A stretch of 64,000 bases of DNA. It comes from Rhodocollybia butyracea. Taxonomy: Eukaryota > Basidiomycota > Agaricomycetes > Agaricales > Omphalotaceae. The notes under the pieces were generated by a model that did no database searches, was not told the origin of the DNA, and was given only the letters and a program-made list of their open reading frames with translations. A program made the position numbers and the translations under genes. This document shows, piece by piece, positions 33,933 through 46,655 of this stretch; position 1 is the first letter of the stretch, and the number at the start of each line of letters is the position of its first letter. Location of the stretch: assembly GCA_015501585.1 (NCBI GenBank), contig JADNRY010000222.1, forward strand, positions 1 to 64,000, written 5' to 3'.

Positions 33933-36031
33933 TCAAACATTAGGTATGTCCAACCCTGCCTTTTCTGCGATTTCGATGATTTTCGAGGCCTGCAATGATA
34001 TAGGGTGATGGGAGTCAGTCGGAGGAAGTCGAGAAAGTCGAGAAAAGAACGTAAGAAGGTAATGGAAGGTAAAAGATAATGAGAATCAATAGCGTGACGA
34101 AGGGAAGGAAAGATATGAGGGAAGCGAAAATAAGGAAGTTTTGATAAAGGTTCGAAAGAGGGGAGACGACTGGAGACTCAAACCTCCAACACAACACACA
34201 CACGTCACAAGTCATGCAAAAATGGATTGGAACACCCACCTGCTTAATCATCGGGGCATCAATCATCTCGCCCTCTAAACCTATAGCGCCCTTCGCCGAT
34301 GCATGCGCGGATTTCATGGATGAGAGGATTTTAGCTGCATGGAGGATTTCTGTGAAAGATTACAGAGCGAAGTAGGTGTTAGTGGAGCGGATCGCGAGGG
34401 GAGTGTGAAGGGAGACATGAGAAGGAGGGAAGGTACGTTACAGCGATATTGAAGAAGAAGGATGAGGGTGGAGCGTACCTTCTGCACTAGGAACGAACGT
34501 GTTTTGGATCATTTCGACTTGGCTGGGGTGGATTGCTTGCTGTGGGAAAATAAGAATTAGTGGAAACGCAGGGAGAGAGGGAAGGAAAGGAAGAGAAGGG
34601 AGAGACAAGGCAGGAAGTAGGCAAGGCAAAACGAGTACTCACCTTTCCTGAGAATCCAAGTGCCCTACCATCCTCACACTCTTCTTTGAGATATGCGAGA
34701 TCTTTGTAGTGTGTGCAGACCTGTGGGGGAGAGTGAGCGTTGAAAAAGAGTGGGAATAATATAGGAGTAAACAGAATAGGAGATAGATATGGGTAGATAG
34801 AAGACGCGATATGAGATATACGACTTGAAGAATAAAACAATTGAATACGGTACTTCATCATCACCCAATCGCGAACAGAATAACTTAAAGGAAGACAAGG
34901 AAACCAAGAAACTCCAACGGAAAGGTCTCGAAATGACGGTCTCAACCGAAATCCAAAAGTAGCACCCACCATATCGATAGACTCCAGCCCAAACGCTTTC
35001 GCAGCAATAGCGATCCGTGAACGCGTGTATAAGAGTTCTCGGCGGGTACGCGTGCGGAGTATCGACGTGTCGGCGCAGTCTGTGTTGGAAGGTGTTTATC
35101 AAGGTCAAGGAAAGTTGAGGGAGGGAGGGAAGCGTGGATGCCTACAATCTTCCGCAGCGAACTGTAGTAGGAAATAGGTTAGTCATAACAACTGCAACGG
35201 GGTTATTTTTGCATACCAGTAACCCAGTAATCCTTACTCGCCCATCGTTATACTTCCAGTCCGCAATACTACCTAGATTCCACAATGCCCTCGCGCTCTC
35301 GACACTGGGGATGATATCCATACGCGTACGTATATCGGTACCGGAAGTTGAATTAGTCCATAAAGCTCGGCCGACGGTTTCGAGATCCTCAACCGAGTGG
35401 ATTTTCGGAAGGATAAGTTTATGGATTGAAGGGGATTTGACCTAGAGCAGGAAGGGGAGATGAATAGGGATGAGTGTGGAATATATTGAAAGAAACGACT
35501 TGCGATTTGAACCATGTCTTCTTCGAAGAACGGAGAACTGACGTCGTTTACTCGGACGGTTATTTCGGATTGCGGTTTATGGGCCTATGGATAGGATATG
35601 GATCAGGTTATTTATAAAGCGATAGCAAGGAAGCATACCTCTAAGAAACTCATCAACCTAGTCCTGGCATTACCCTTGTCGTCCTTCGTAGGCGGCACGC
35701 TATCTTCGAGGTCGTAGATAATTACATCGGGATTTACAGTCAGAGAGAGTGATTTTTGTAGCAGCTTGTCTGATGACGCTGGAACGTAGAGGTATGACCG
35801 TCGCAGGTTATCTGCAGCATTCGCAGACTGAGCTGAATTGAGTGTTGGATCTGCAAATTCCTGTTCTACTGGGCGAACAGTAGAATGAATATTCCTATTG
35901 CCACCGTTATGACTGTGTTTCTGTGTACGAGTGCTGTAGAGTGTGCATATTTTGTGGTAACTGGAAGACAGACGCAGATAGTGCGTTGGACTTTTGGAAG
36001 TTAGGTTGAACGCCATCGGTGAGAACCGCAT
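33933..36031 (-). CDS. CitE/CLYBL-like acyl-CoA lyase, 9 exons, 376 residues
   Basis: Exons, minus strand: 36031-35639, 35584-35504, 35441-35217, 35161-35146 (16 nt), 35079-34970, 34720-34643, 34539-34479, 34349-34240, 33989-33933. Joined, they give one open frame. An N-terminal Ser/Thr/Arg-rich stretch could be a mitochondrial presequence. Family motifs: RRSYLYVPASSDKLLQKS, DVIIYDLEDSVPP, KLILPKIHSVEDLETV, DIIPSVESARAL (metal-ligand Glu), GLESIDMV, GFSGKQAIHPSQVEMI, LEGEMIDAPMIKQA. This is the HpcH/HpaI aldolase fold of citrate lyase beta subunit-like proteins; in animals CLYBL cleaves citramalyl-CoA in mitochondria. Exon 2 ends at a GC donor (GCAAGT). The exact substrate is not readable from sequence. 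Confidence 0.92.
35498..35503 (-). promoter_or_regulatory. GC-AG intron donor in the lyase gene
   Basis: The frame is kept (DMVQI joined to VKSPSIHK) only if the intron starts GCAAGT and ends CTCTAG at 35442. GCAAGT is the usual form of the rare GC donor. The nearby GT two bases downstream would break the frame. Confidence 0.8.
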
Positions 36032-36559
36032 GATTAGCGCTCATACTCGGGCTCCGGACCTGAGCGCTCCTCGCTATTCCTCATTTTCTTGGCAGATCGA
36101 AAGATTTGCGTACGTACCTAAGTACGTATCCTTCAGGTATCTCAGTAACTCGCGCGCTCACGACTAACTCGCGGTCCTCAACTGCCACTGGGATAATATT
36201 ATTTTTATTTTCTACCATCTAAAAATTTCGATTAAGCCTCAAGGTTTCGAGTACGACTATCGTTTCGACTCGGACATTCAAGTCGCTATTAAGTACCGGT
36301 ACCGTTTTACCTAGGAACGACTCACAGAAGTTGATCTTTTTAGCAGTTTTTAGCTCTTTTTAGTTCAAATTAGCAATCCTTGCTCGACAAGCATAAAATA
36401 AACAGCGAGTACTGTATGCATTGTGAGATGCAGGATGTGCACACCATTCCCTTTCTGCTTTTCTTGGTCGAACTTGACACATTCATTGTTATTCCTTTCC
36501 GCTTCTCCATCCTCACCTTCAATTGCTCCTCCCGAGCTTTTTGTTTTTAACCTTTCCAT
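36032..36559. other. Upstream region of the lyase gene and intergenic stretch
   Basis: Holds the presumed promoter of the minus-strand lyase gene. No clear TATA box. A 64-codon minus reading at 36365-36559 has no support beyond being open. Confidence 0.4.
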
Positions 36560-37652
36560 GCTTCTACGGGTCCTTTCTAGTTCCCTTTGCTGATTCGTGG
36601 TCCCAAACCAACATGATCAGAGATAAGCCCTGGATGTCTTTGGAAGAAACTGGAATCCAGAAGCCTGTTTCGATGTCATAGCTACCAGGAACACTGACAT
36701 TACATCCAGATCTTTGGAGCAGTGTATTCCATACAAGCACTGGGAGGCTCAACGGCGGACCTTCCTCATAGGTATTGAGAACCCAGTTTATAGCATTTTC
36801 GGCGGCGAGTTCTACACATTGTCCAGCATGGAAGAATTTGACTCAAAAGCCAATGCTGAAAGAGCAGAAATAATATCACAATTATGGTCTGAGATGTTGT
36901 CCTTATAACTCTCCTCGAACGCTCCGCTGGAAAAAAGATAGGCACAAAGCTCAGTGGATCTGAAGTGGATTCCTGTGCGAAACCAACCCTCCATCTAGTC
37001 TAAATTTGCTGAGGTGCTAAGATGGTCCTCAATTTGTTTGAACACCTAAAATTCAGATATGACCTCTGCCGACCTTTCCAACTTCTCAGGAGGTAATGCC
37101 CCAAGTGACCATAACAGAACACTCTTTGCAGATGGATTGGAGTCAGAGCTGCTAAGCCATTTGAGAGAAGCTAAATGGTTCTCATCGTGATGCCAGAAAG
37201 CTGCGTGACACTGTTCTTGTCCTTTCAAAGTGGCGTTGGGGGGTCCACAGGCTCCACATTCATTAGTTGTGCCCATAGCCTCCCAGTTGTAGGGGAGGAT
37301 TATAATGATTAGTATATTACCCCAACAAGCTCATAAAGAATGTGTGAGTAAAGCAGATGCGTGAGGGTTGTCTGTAAGAACACTGAACGGTGACCAGTGG
37401 AAGGACAGTTGCTGTGAGATAAAGAACAACAATGGTTGTAGAGATAACGCCAACAATATATGCCAGAGTTTTGCTCAGAGGGATGAGAAAGATAACGAGC
37501 CCAGCGAAGAATAGTATCAGGGCAAGATGAAGGATGGTTGGGAGCAGTCCAATGATTGACTGCACTTGCCATTTCTTAAGCCCATCGAAGCGAAATTGCC
37601 GGATAATCATCACTAAATGCGGGAAAATCTTGCCAGGGATTACACCTCTCAC
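36560..37652 (-). pseudogene. DUF6535-type membrane protein, 5'-truncated
   Basis: Minus strand: RFDGLKKWQVQSIIGLLPTI starts a pair of predicted membrane helices (LHLALILFFAGLVIFLIPLS, then IVGVISTTIVVLYLTATVLP). This layout is that of DUF6535 proteins, which are expanded in Agaricomycetes. Further exons read LKWLSSSDSNPSAKSVLLWS (37276-37046) and, with frame problems, DIISALSALAFESNSSML and NAINWVLNTYEEGPPLSLPV (to 36560). The N-terminal half of the DUF6535 domain is absent: similarity stops at 37652, next to a MITE-like insertion. Function of the family is unknown. Confidence 0.7.
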
Positions 37653-37748
37653 CTAGACTCGCGTTGCCAGTCCGTTCTGTCGCCACCCAATTCAAATAAA
37701 TTTGAATTGCGCTCAGGGTAAACAGCTGAGCTGAGGTGACTACAGAAG

Positions 37749-38490
37749 GACTGGAACGGCTTCCGCGTCACTAACAGAGTCACAAATTTGTGACTTTGAC
37801 TTAGCGGAATTTCGCCTCATCAACCGTCGCAAAATCACAATTTTGTGTGCGGGACTCCCTCGTCGGAAAATTCCCAAATAAAAAGTAAGTAGACAGACTC
37901 GTACCATTGTTCTAAGTTAGAAAATCGCTATTAGAACAGGAATAGACATACCGAACTTGAATGAGACACAAAACTGGCAAAAATGAGCTGAAAATCTGCA
38001 ATTGAACCAGGAAATATCAGTGGACAGTCTTGGAAGGTTATATTTGAGTTTATGGAGGTACTCTTCATCCAAAAATGAGAACAAAAAAGCAGTTACAGAC
38101 CCACCACTTGAATGAGAGAGAATACTGTACTTTTTATATTGAATTTCCACAAAGTATAGCCAGCAGAGAGGCAAATAGAGTAACGGAGGGCCTTATTGAG
38201 TATGTTTACTTATTTTTTACCTCTAACTGTGAGAGGATTGGAGTCATCTTGAAGAACTTGGACACAACGAAAGGATCTTGCTATGTATCTTGAATTCCAA
38301 GGGCAACCTAGTCAAAAAATAGCTTGAACAGGATCCAGAACCATTATTGAGGTATATTCGGAGGTAAATTCAGCGGGACGTTGTACTTTACGCCGTTGCA
38401 ACGGGAGCGGGTGGGGGTTAAAAAGCAAAAAAAAACTCAAGTCAAAGTCACAAATTTGTGACTCGGTTGGTGACACTGATTCCGTTCCAG
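37749..38490. mobile_element. MITE-like inverted-repeat element
   Basis: The left end CTGGAACGGCTTCCGCGTCA... and the right end ...TGATTCCGTTCCAG are diverged inverted repeats. The best-kept part is GTCACAAATTTGTGACTTTG, which contains the palindrome AGTCACAAATTTGTGACT, present in both arms (37787 and 38445 areas). There is no transposase. No target duplication could be fixed. Confidence 0.65.
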
Positions 38491-38560
38491 CCGTTCTCCG
38501 AACATGCTAATAGCGGTAGCAGCATGTGATTTCATATTTGAAATATCGGAGAACGGCTGG
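38487..38560. repeat. Hairpin with 15-bp arms
   Basis: CCAGCCGTTCTCCGA at 38487-38501 pairs with TCGGAGAACGGCTGG at 38546-38560; inside it CATGCT...AGCATG makes a second stem. It abuts the right end of the MITE-like element. Confidence 0.7.
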
Positions 38561-38994
38561 CTAGCGAGCCTACCTCTCACCAGGTGTAATAAAGATTTTA
38601 CAGGGTGGTAATGGATTATAGTGTGGTTAGCGGCTACACGGCCAGATGCTCGGATGCACTTGGGACCTCCGACGGCTGCAGTGCCGGGGACAAATTTCTA
38701 TTTAGCCTAAGCTTCAAAAATTTCAAACCAAGTTTGAAACACCTTAGATAGACCCAGAATGCAAATATAATTGCTTTTGCGCTTCAGTGACCTCCTGATT
38801 GCACCTGGCACCAACCTGCCTGCATTGAGCTGAAGTTAAACTCTCCAATCCTTACCAAATTAGGACGTGATGTCATCAAGTCCCAAAGCCCGGGGGCTTT
38901 GAAGACGAATGTACATGTTTATTCTCTTCTCATAAGGTAGCCGAAGCTGATAAGGTTTTATTTAGCTGTATGGCGTGTATCATTCAACAAACAG
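38561..38994. other. Upstream flank of the transposase gene
   Basis: No separate gene is seen. The true start of the transposase is probably here, since the first recognised exon has no clear ATG. The left end of the transposon was not found. Confidence 0.4.
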
Positions 38995-39221
38995 TTGCGG
39001 GAATGGCGCGTTCAGTGCAAAATCTGCCAAGTCGATAATCAGAGAGTTGATAATGCCCGGCATCATGCTACTTCACCCAAGCATGCTGCAAAGATCAGGG
39101 CTCGTGAATGCCTAAGTTCTCCCCCTCCTATTGCTCCTGCTCCTGCCGTTCCTATCGAGTCTACTGCGGACTTATTCTCCACTCGTTTCCTGGCCTATCT
39201 CAGTAGCGATCCAGAAACCAC

Positions 39222-40340
39222 TGTTATGACCCATACCCAAACTATAAGCATATACATATCTTTTTCTATTATTATTAACCAACTACTACTACTATCATTA
39301 AGATTTCTACTTATCATATACATTTTACGTTCATTACTCATTTTCTCTACATTATTTGGCATAATGCTGCACACGTGAACATACTGTTAATCAACTTCGG
39401 TTTCACTAGAATAATTGAACACCAGTCACTGCATGACATCATTCTACTGCTCCGCAGTTCTGACATCATTTTACTGCTCCACAGTCATGATGTCATCTCA
39501 CTGCTCCGCAGTTATGACATCATTCCAGCTCCACAGTTATGATATCATTCCAGTGCTCCGCAGTTATGACATCATTCCAGTGCTCCACAGTTATGATGTC
39601 ATTCCGCAGCATTTCCTAAATAATACATACTTGACAGTATATAAGGAGGCTAGATTTACCAATGTACAAGAGACGTATTATTTTTCTTAAATCCAAACCC
39701 CCACTTGTTTGCTGTTATCACTTGTGTGAATCACCAGACCAACTCATTGTATCTTGTTGAGCTATCTCCAAGCTACAATACACATTTATACATCTTGTTG
39801 AGCTAACTCCAAGTTGTATCCACTAACATTCACCTGTTGAGCTATCTCCTAGTGAATACTTCTTTAATTGCCACTTGTTGAGCTATCTCCGAGTTGCAAC
39901 TTCCTATTACTTGTTGAGCTATCTCCAAGTATTAGACATCACACTCACTATTACTTGTTGAGCTATCTCTGAGTACTAGACACCACACTCACTATTACTT
40001 GTTGAGCTATCTCCGAGTACTAGACACCACACTCACTACTACTTGTTGAGCCATCTCCGAGTACTAGTTCTGATTCATATTACTGCTTGTTGAGCTATCT
40101 CCGAGGGTAATCATATTATTATTTGTCGAGCTATCTCCAAATAATAACTTCTGTGAGCTTTGTATTACAAACTAGTTACTAACTTTACTTGAGCCTAGTT
40201 GTTTGAGTATATATTTTTTGCCTAGCGGTTTCAACGAACGGAAAGGCTTGCTCTATAATCTCATTAATTTCTCTTATCATTTTTACTGCTGAGTTACGTA
40301 CTGTGAAGGTTTGGACGAGACTATTGATCGAGTCATAACA
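39222..40340 (+). repeat. Solo LTR 1, 1119 bp, in transposase exon
   Basis: Begins TGTTATGACC, ends GTCATAACA, flanked by ACCAC at 39217-39221 and 40341-40345. It interrupts transposase coding sequence. Internally it has about ten copies of CTTGTTGAGCTATCTCCGAG (39750-40145) and about six of a TGACATCAT...CTGCTCCGCAG unit (39430-39610). Confidence 0.92.
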
Positions 40341-41200
40341 ACCACGCTACAGAGATTGCCTCCGATGGACACCTTTCCTGACTCTTCTGAACCAGCATAC
40401 GAACCCATGTGTGCATACAACTGGGATGGGCTGGATGAGTTAGATCCTCAGTTGGCAGGTTCACGTGAAGTAGAAGAGATGCAAGCTCTCAGCGACTACA
40501 TGCTTGGAGTATACCAAGGAGGGCCAGACAACATTGACTCAGACGACAGCCACTCCAACGCAACTGATACATCTGAATCCAACATGGAGTACGACCCTGC
40601 CTTTGAGGAAAACAGAGGTAAATTTGAATGCATTAAAGTATATGCCAACATTATTCACATGCTCTCAACTCAGGGACAATGCATTCAACCCAAATGGCCT
40701 CAATCATAAGCGGCCTCGCACTACAGAAGCTGCTTCTCAAGAATGGTTCCCCTGGAACAACAGAACTGTAACAACCCCTCCTTATTATTTTGTGCTTCTT
40801 ATCTGACTACTGAATCAAGGAATGTACTCTTGATATTCTTATGCATCTTCCACGCTCCGTATTCTCTGTGCGCCAGCTGGATCTTTTTCTCTGGATGCTC
40901 AAAGTGTTGGGAGTAGACGATACTCCTTCTGTGAAACGAATGAATGAGGTGGACAAAAAGCTGCAAGCACTGTACAGCATACAGACTATCAAGTACAAAG
41001 GTGCTCTTGGACACACATATTACACAAACAGTTTGGCAGACATCATCTCCCAGGTTTCAAGATTTCTTATTCTCCAACGGCATCAGTGCTAATTTTGCTT
41101 TCAGGAAATGGCCAACCCCAAAGTCCACCCACATCTTTCTTTTTACCCTGAACAGGTAGGACAGGACCTCTCTGAAGCTTGCCAGCATCAGGAAATCGGT

Positions 41201-42670
41201 ATCTGAATAATGTTTCAAAAAATCTACATAAGTTCTGATAAGTTCTGATAAGTTCTGTTAATACTGATAATTAACGGGTAATGATTCACATATTCACATT
41301 AATTTCTGTTAATACTGATAATCAACTGGTAATGCTTCACAAATTTACTTCAAGCCTCAAGATTACTTGAAACAAACTTGAAATTATCTGCTTGATTATC
41401 TGAAATTATCAAATTTTAATTAGATGACTTTTAATACATAGAAATACATCAATTGCTAATCGATACACATATAAGTAGCACTACTGAGCCCAAAAAATAA
41501 AAATAAAATGAGTCAATGCTGTAGTATGTTGTATACTAGGGCTTACAGTTCGTTCAGTACATAACCTTCAATAAAGCATCCATCCCATGATGCAAAGTAG
41601 CCACCTCGTTACTTTGTTGACTGAGCTCTCTCTCGAGTTGTTCAATACGATTAGATTACAGAGTTGAGCATTCTCACGAAGCATCACGTCTTGTACATCC
41701 CCAGGATTAAGCCTTCGAATAAGAAATTCGAAGTCCGTATTTAAATGATATGCCGTTACTACCGGCAACGGGAGTGTTGCCGGGAGCGCACAAAACTCAG
41801 CGCCAACTTACGGCAGGACATACATGTCCTTTCTTCCCTTCACCAACACCTCACTTCACTCATTTCCTTTTTGTGCTGAGTCTCAAAGCTCTTATATCAT
41901 TATAGCATGGGTTAACAGCTATGATCAACAGTATTTCAGGTCACACGAGGCTTCGAAAGGTGCGCAACTGTATTGTTGACACTGCAGTTCAGATTCTTAT
42001 TGTTTTCGCAGGATTTCCTACTTTAGGCGACTCTGTACACTAGCATTTTCGCTTATCAGGGCCTCAGTGGTCCATGCATATGATGTGAATTGTCCTGACA
42101 TGACCAGTCATCGATGTGGGAAGCTACATATCTAGGTACATGGTCTCTCACCTGAATGCCATTGCTCGCTTACATTCTCCCGCTGTTTCATAGCTGCTTT
42201 ATCTTCTTGCTTCCTATTTTTTGGTGTGTTCCTTTTGCTTTTGCTTGAATGCTATTCTTGAGCTAAGTTTTTTTTTGCAGGTTGCTGGAGTTGGATGTTC
42301 ATAGCATGTTGTTAGATGGCTTGTTGTTAGAATCCAGTTTTTGTAGCTTGTAGTTGCATGTACTTTGTAGCAATAATAACTATCATTCTTTGCTTTCCTG
42401 TTGTTTCTTTGACTCTTCTTTGAGTCTTCTAAGTTCTGTCCCAATAGCATTGAATAATTGCTATGTAATGGTCTGCTATTTAAATCTAACTTACTGTTAA
42501 TTTCTGTTAATTTCTGTTAATTTTGAATAATATGCTGAGGGGGCCGCAAAATTCCTTGTAATACCTCGTAAGTTTATGACTTGGGTAATTTCTGATAATT
42601 TCTGGTAATTTCTATTAATTTCTGATAACTTCAGCTAAGTTAGAATAATATTCAATACATTACTCTAGGA
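41201..42670. other. Insertion or enlarged intron in the transposase
   Basis: Transposase reading stops near 41200 (HQEIG) and resumes at about 42671 (CFPDEFAHWLHE). The bounds resemble a donor (GTATCTG) and acceptor (CTCTAG), so this may be an intron enlarged by an insertion. Both borders carry runs of TTCTGATAA/TTCTGTTAA units (41225-41340, 42495-42640). No gene inside. Confidence 0.5.
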
Positions 42671-43407
42671 CTGTTTTCCTGATGAGTTTGCACACTGGCT
42701 CCATGAGGTTCCAGATGACGAGATGGGGCCAATGTTGCGGTTAGGCAATACAGACTACTATGTTTTTGAACCTGCTATGCTTCGAAGTGGGAAAATCTGT
42801 ATGCCCCACCGCTGGTTTAAACGGGGTAAACATTTTTATGCCAAATGCTGGGCTATGGAGGAAGTAACGAGGGAAGGGGCTCGAAAGTCGTGGAGAGTAA
42901 TTAAAGGAGGTGGAGAGATCCCCGTCGGAGAGGCTGAACTCCTGAAAAATTTTCCTCAGCTGATTTCAGATGCAGCGTCATATGCCCACTTAGGGCTGGT
43001 ATCAAATATTGAAGGTGCGAAGCTGCTCTCAAATGCTCATTTTCACCGCTGATTCTTTTTTGTAAAAAGATATGTTAGATATGTCTACCACACCTCGTAC
43101 TGCTGAACGCTGGAAACTCACAAACCCAGTCCTGGGAAATCCCTGGCGTGAACATGCCCAAGGTGCTCAGTGCCTTTCCTTTCCAATATGGCTTTACTGC
43201 GACGACACCTCAGGGAATACCTCAAAGAAATGGAATAAGCACAACAGCTTTTTATTCACCGCCGCTGGTCTCCCTCGAGCTGAATCCTCCAAGGAGTACA
43301 ACATTCACTTTTTGTCGACCTCAAACATAGCTCCACTCCTTGAAATGTTAGATGGTATTTCTGATCAGCTCTGGTCCGTGTTTATAATTTGTTTCAGCTC
43401 CTTGTAA

Positions 43408-43943
43408 GCTCACCAGATAGCAGCAATGCACAAGAGCATGGCATTTGGGCTTGGGATTATAAGGACTCATTCTGACTATCTGATTTTGTAATGGCAAGTT
43501 TGGGTTTGTAGGTTGGTTTGAAACTGGAGACGTAGGTCTAGTTCTCTGAGTGTTCAAGTTAGAATTAATTCTTCCTTGTGTTGCACTTGTAGCTAAATTT
43601 CTAGCTCTTTGGGCAATTGAGGGCGAAGTTCCTTCAAGTCTCGAAGTGCTCTGAGAGGGCCTTGTGCTAGCAGACTGTTGGTTTTCAAGTTGTTGCTTTG
43701 CCTTAGCAGAAGTGTGGGTATGAACTCAGTCACCAATAGTGTTAGATAACACAGTTGTTCTCTGTCTCTTTTGGGTTGGCTGTGGTAGGCCTTTTTATAT
43801 CAAGCAAGTGATAAATGTATAGGTCCAAAAAAATAAAATCTGGGCTGCTAATACCCTTGCGGTGGGCTCCAGATGAGAGGTCTAAACTGGGGTGAACTTA
43901 GAAATGGCTTACACAACCACACCAAACACACACACAACTTATT
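43408..43943. other. Low-complexity stretch left of solo LTR 2
   Basis: On the minus strand it reads a Pro/Ser/Asn-rich stretch (RTRPTSPVSNQPTNPNLPLQ) without a recognised domain. It belongs to an insertion in the transposase gene. Confidence 0.4.
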
Positions 43944-45159
43944 TGTTATGACTCGATCAATAGTCTCGTCCAAACCTTCACAGTACATAACTTGGCAGTA
44001 AAAATGATAAGAGAAATTAATGAGATTATAGAGCAAGCCTTTCCGTTCGTTGAAACCGCTAGGCAAAAAATATATACTCAAACAACTAGGCTCAAGTAAA
44101 GTTAGTAACTAGTTTGTAATACAAAACTCACAGAAGTTATTATTTGGAGATAGCTCGACAAATAATAATAATAAGATTACCCTTGGAGATAGCTCAACAA
44201 GCAGTAATATGAATCAGAACTAGTACTCGGAGATGGCTCAACAAGTAGTAGTGAGTGTGGTGTCTAGTACTCGGAGATAGCTCAACAAGTAATAGTGAGT
44301 GTGGTGTCTAGTACTCGGAGATAGCTCAACAAGTAATAGTGAGTGGGATGTCTAATACTTGGAGATAGCTCAACAAGTAATAGGAAGTTGCAACTCGGAG
44401 ATAGCTCAACAAGTGGCAATTAAAGAAGTATTCACTAGGAGATAGCTCAACAGGTGAATGTTAGTGGATACAACTTGGAGTTAGCTCAACAAGATGTATA
44501 AATGTGTATTGTAACTTGGAGATAGCTCAACAATATACAATGAGTTGGTCTGGTGATTCACACAAGTGATAACAGCAAACAAGTGGGGGTTTGGATTTAA
44601 GAAAAATAATACGTCTAACGTACATTGGTAAATCTAGACTACTTAGATACTGTGCAATGTGTACTAGTTAGGAAATGCTGCGGAATGACTAGATTTGAGT
44701 CATAACTGCGGAAATACTGCGGATGAGTCAGTCTGACTATGTAATGCTGTGCAATGACTAATATTGAGTCATGTATGCGGAACCGTAGTTGACTCAGATA
44801 TCTGGCTGTGCAATGACTGATATTGAGTCATTGATGTAAAGAGGCTATGCAATGATGTCATAGCTGTGGAGCAGTGATGTGATATCATAACTGCGGAGCA
44901 ATGGAATGACATCATGATTGTGGAGTAGCAAGATGACATCATAGTTGTGGAGCTAGAATGATGTCATGACTGTGCAGACTGTGCAGTGACTGTTAAAGAT
45001 CATTCTGGTGTTCTGGAAGAATGTGTGCAGCATTAACCCAAATGGTGTTGAATAACTAATGAATGTAAAATGTTAAGTAGAAGTATTAATGATAGTGTTC
45101 ATAGTTGGTTACAGAAGAAAAAAGATTGGGTGTATAGGATTTAGATCCAGGTCATAACA
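43944..45159 (-). repeat. Solo LTR 2, 1216 bp, opposite orientation
   Basis: In reverse complement it begins TGTTATGACC and ends GAGTCATAACA, and matches solo LTR 1 along its length. TTATT is duplicated at 43939-43943 and 45160-45164. The different target duplications show that the two LTRs are separate insertions, not the two arms of one inverted-repeat element. Confidence 0.92.
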
Positions 45160-45164
45160 TTATT

Positions 45165-46655
45165 ACTCAGTTCGGGTTTTTAGTTCAGCCAAATAATATT
45201 TATTTAAAACTCCAATCTATTCAAGTGCTTCCTTGCTACACTGAGTGTTATTTCACTAAGTGCCTTCCCTTTCAAAGTACAGACTTATTTAAGCTGATCC
45301 CCAAGCTCTGAGCTGTCAAACAAATACTATTCCTAAGTCCCTTGGTAAAATCACAAATTAACACAAGTCACAACTGACCAGAGGGTGTCCCTATAACTCA
45401 GACAGAGCTCTGACTGCAGCCTAACTGTGGTTTGAAAATAATATTCAAAGTCCTTTCTAAGTCTTTGTCTTAACTTCTCTGCACTCAGTTCACACTGAAT
45501 CTCTTTCTGTCTCTTTACTCAAGTTCAATTGCTTGTTAATTTCTCTCTGTAAATCCCAGTCTTTATATCAATTCAATCTTTTAGTAGTAAGGAGCTGCTA
45601 CACCTGGTGGGGGTAAGAAAGAATGCTTTTCTCTTCATTTCCTTGCCTTTTTATACTCCTAGGTCCTTGAAATTTTCTTAATTAAGGTACCATGGGTTGG
45701 TAAGACCCTCTTGGCTTGCCAAGAGCCAAGATGATAAATCTCATGTTGCCCTTTTAAGCCATAAGTGAGCTTGTAAGTGTTCTCCTGGTTCCTACACTGT
45801 CCCCAGGGCTCTATATCATTGTCTCATGGGTCCTCTACCCATAGTACACCTTTTCTACATCTTTTATTCAATAAGTAACGGAGGGGAGGGAAGAACGATG
45901 CATTCCCGATGAGTGGTTCGACTTTGATGCGCTTTAAGCGCCGGGGGTCCATCCGTCCCGCGGTTCAAGTTTGCGGCGTCGTTCCGTATCTCCCCTTTTC
46001 TCTTCTCCTCCCGGGTCCTACCGGGTACTTGTATACATGTGGACCGTCCCGTAGGTCGGTCCGAATAAATTTTATTATAGGCATGTCACTAGGACGCGCC
46101 CCGCCTTTCTTTTACTGCCGGCGCCGGGCCACTTTGATCCCCAGCGCCTAATTCATCACTAATCGTCTAGTTTCTCTCTGTGGTTTGTTCCAGGGAACCA
46201 GTGCTTCGATTCTCTTACTTTAAACGGATATGGGTTTGCATTATGCTTGCCCTCATTTGTCTCTCTTCATCTATTTTAATACTGTCTTGTATATCCCTGT
46301 ATAGGACTTTTTGTAGTAGGTAGTATTAATTGAATAGACTTTAGATCTGGCAAGCCTAAATCAATCTAGGTAAATCAATTTGATTGATTTTGAGTGTGTG
46401 GGTCAACGATGCATCCTTGCACAGTAATGTAGCCTCTTAAAACATAGTGTATCTCCCTTCAAATGGGTTTCTACATACTAGATACCTGAAGTGGACCTTC
46501 AAAGTGTCTAATACATAACGTACCCTAGGTAGTGACGTGACATGTTTCATGGGGTCTTTTAAATGATGACATTTTGCTTGAATTTCGGCGTACAGCGTAA
46601 TTCGGCGTGTCAACGGAGCGGGTTAAAGCCTTTATTAAGGTAGTGTAGTTTTCCC
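45165..46655. other. Non-coding insertion, with a GC-rich island
   Basis: No gene. The composition changes sharply at 45880-46150, a GC-rich block (AAGCGCCGGGGGTCC, GGCGCCGGGCC) within A/T-rich surroundings, perhaps a separate insertion. It lies between transposase exons. Confidence 0.45.

Noticed and set aside
39222..45159. One DNA transposon with 1.1-kb terminal inverted repeats
   Set aside because: Each copy has its own 5-bp duplication and TG/CA LTR ends, so they are two solo LTRs.
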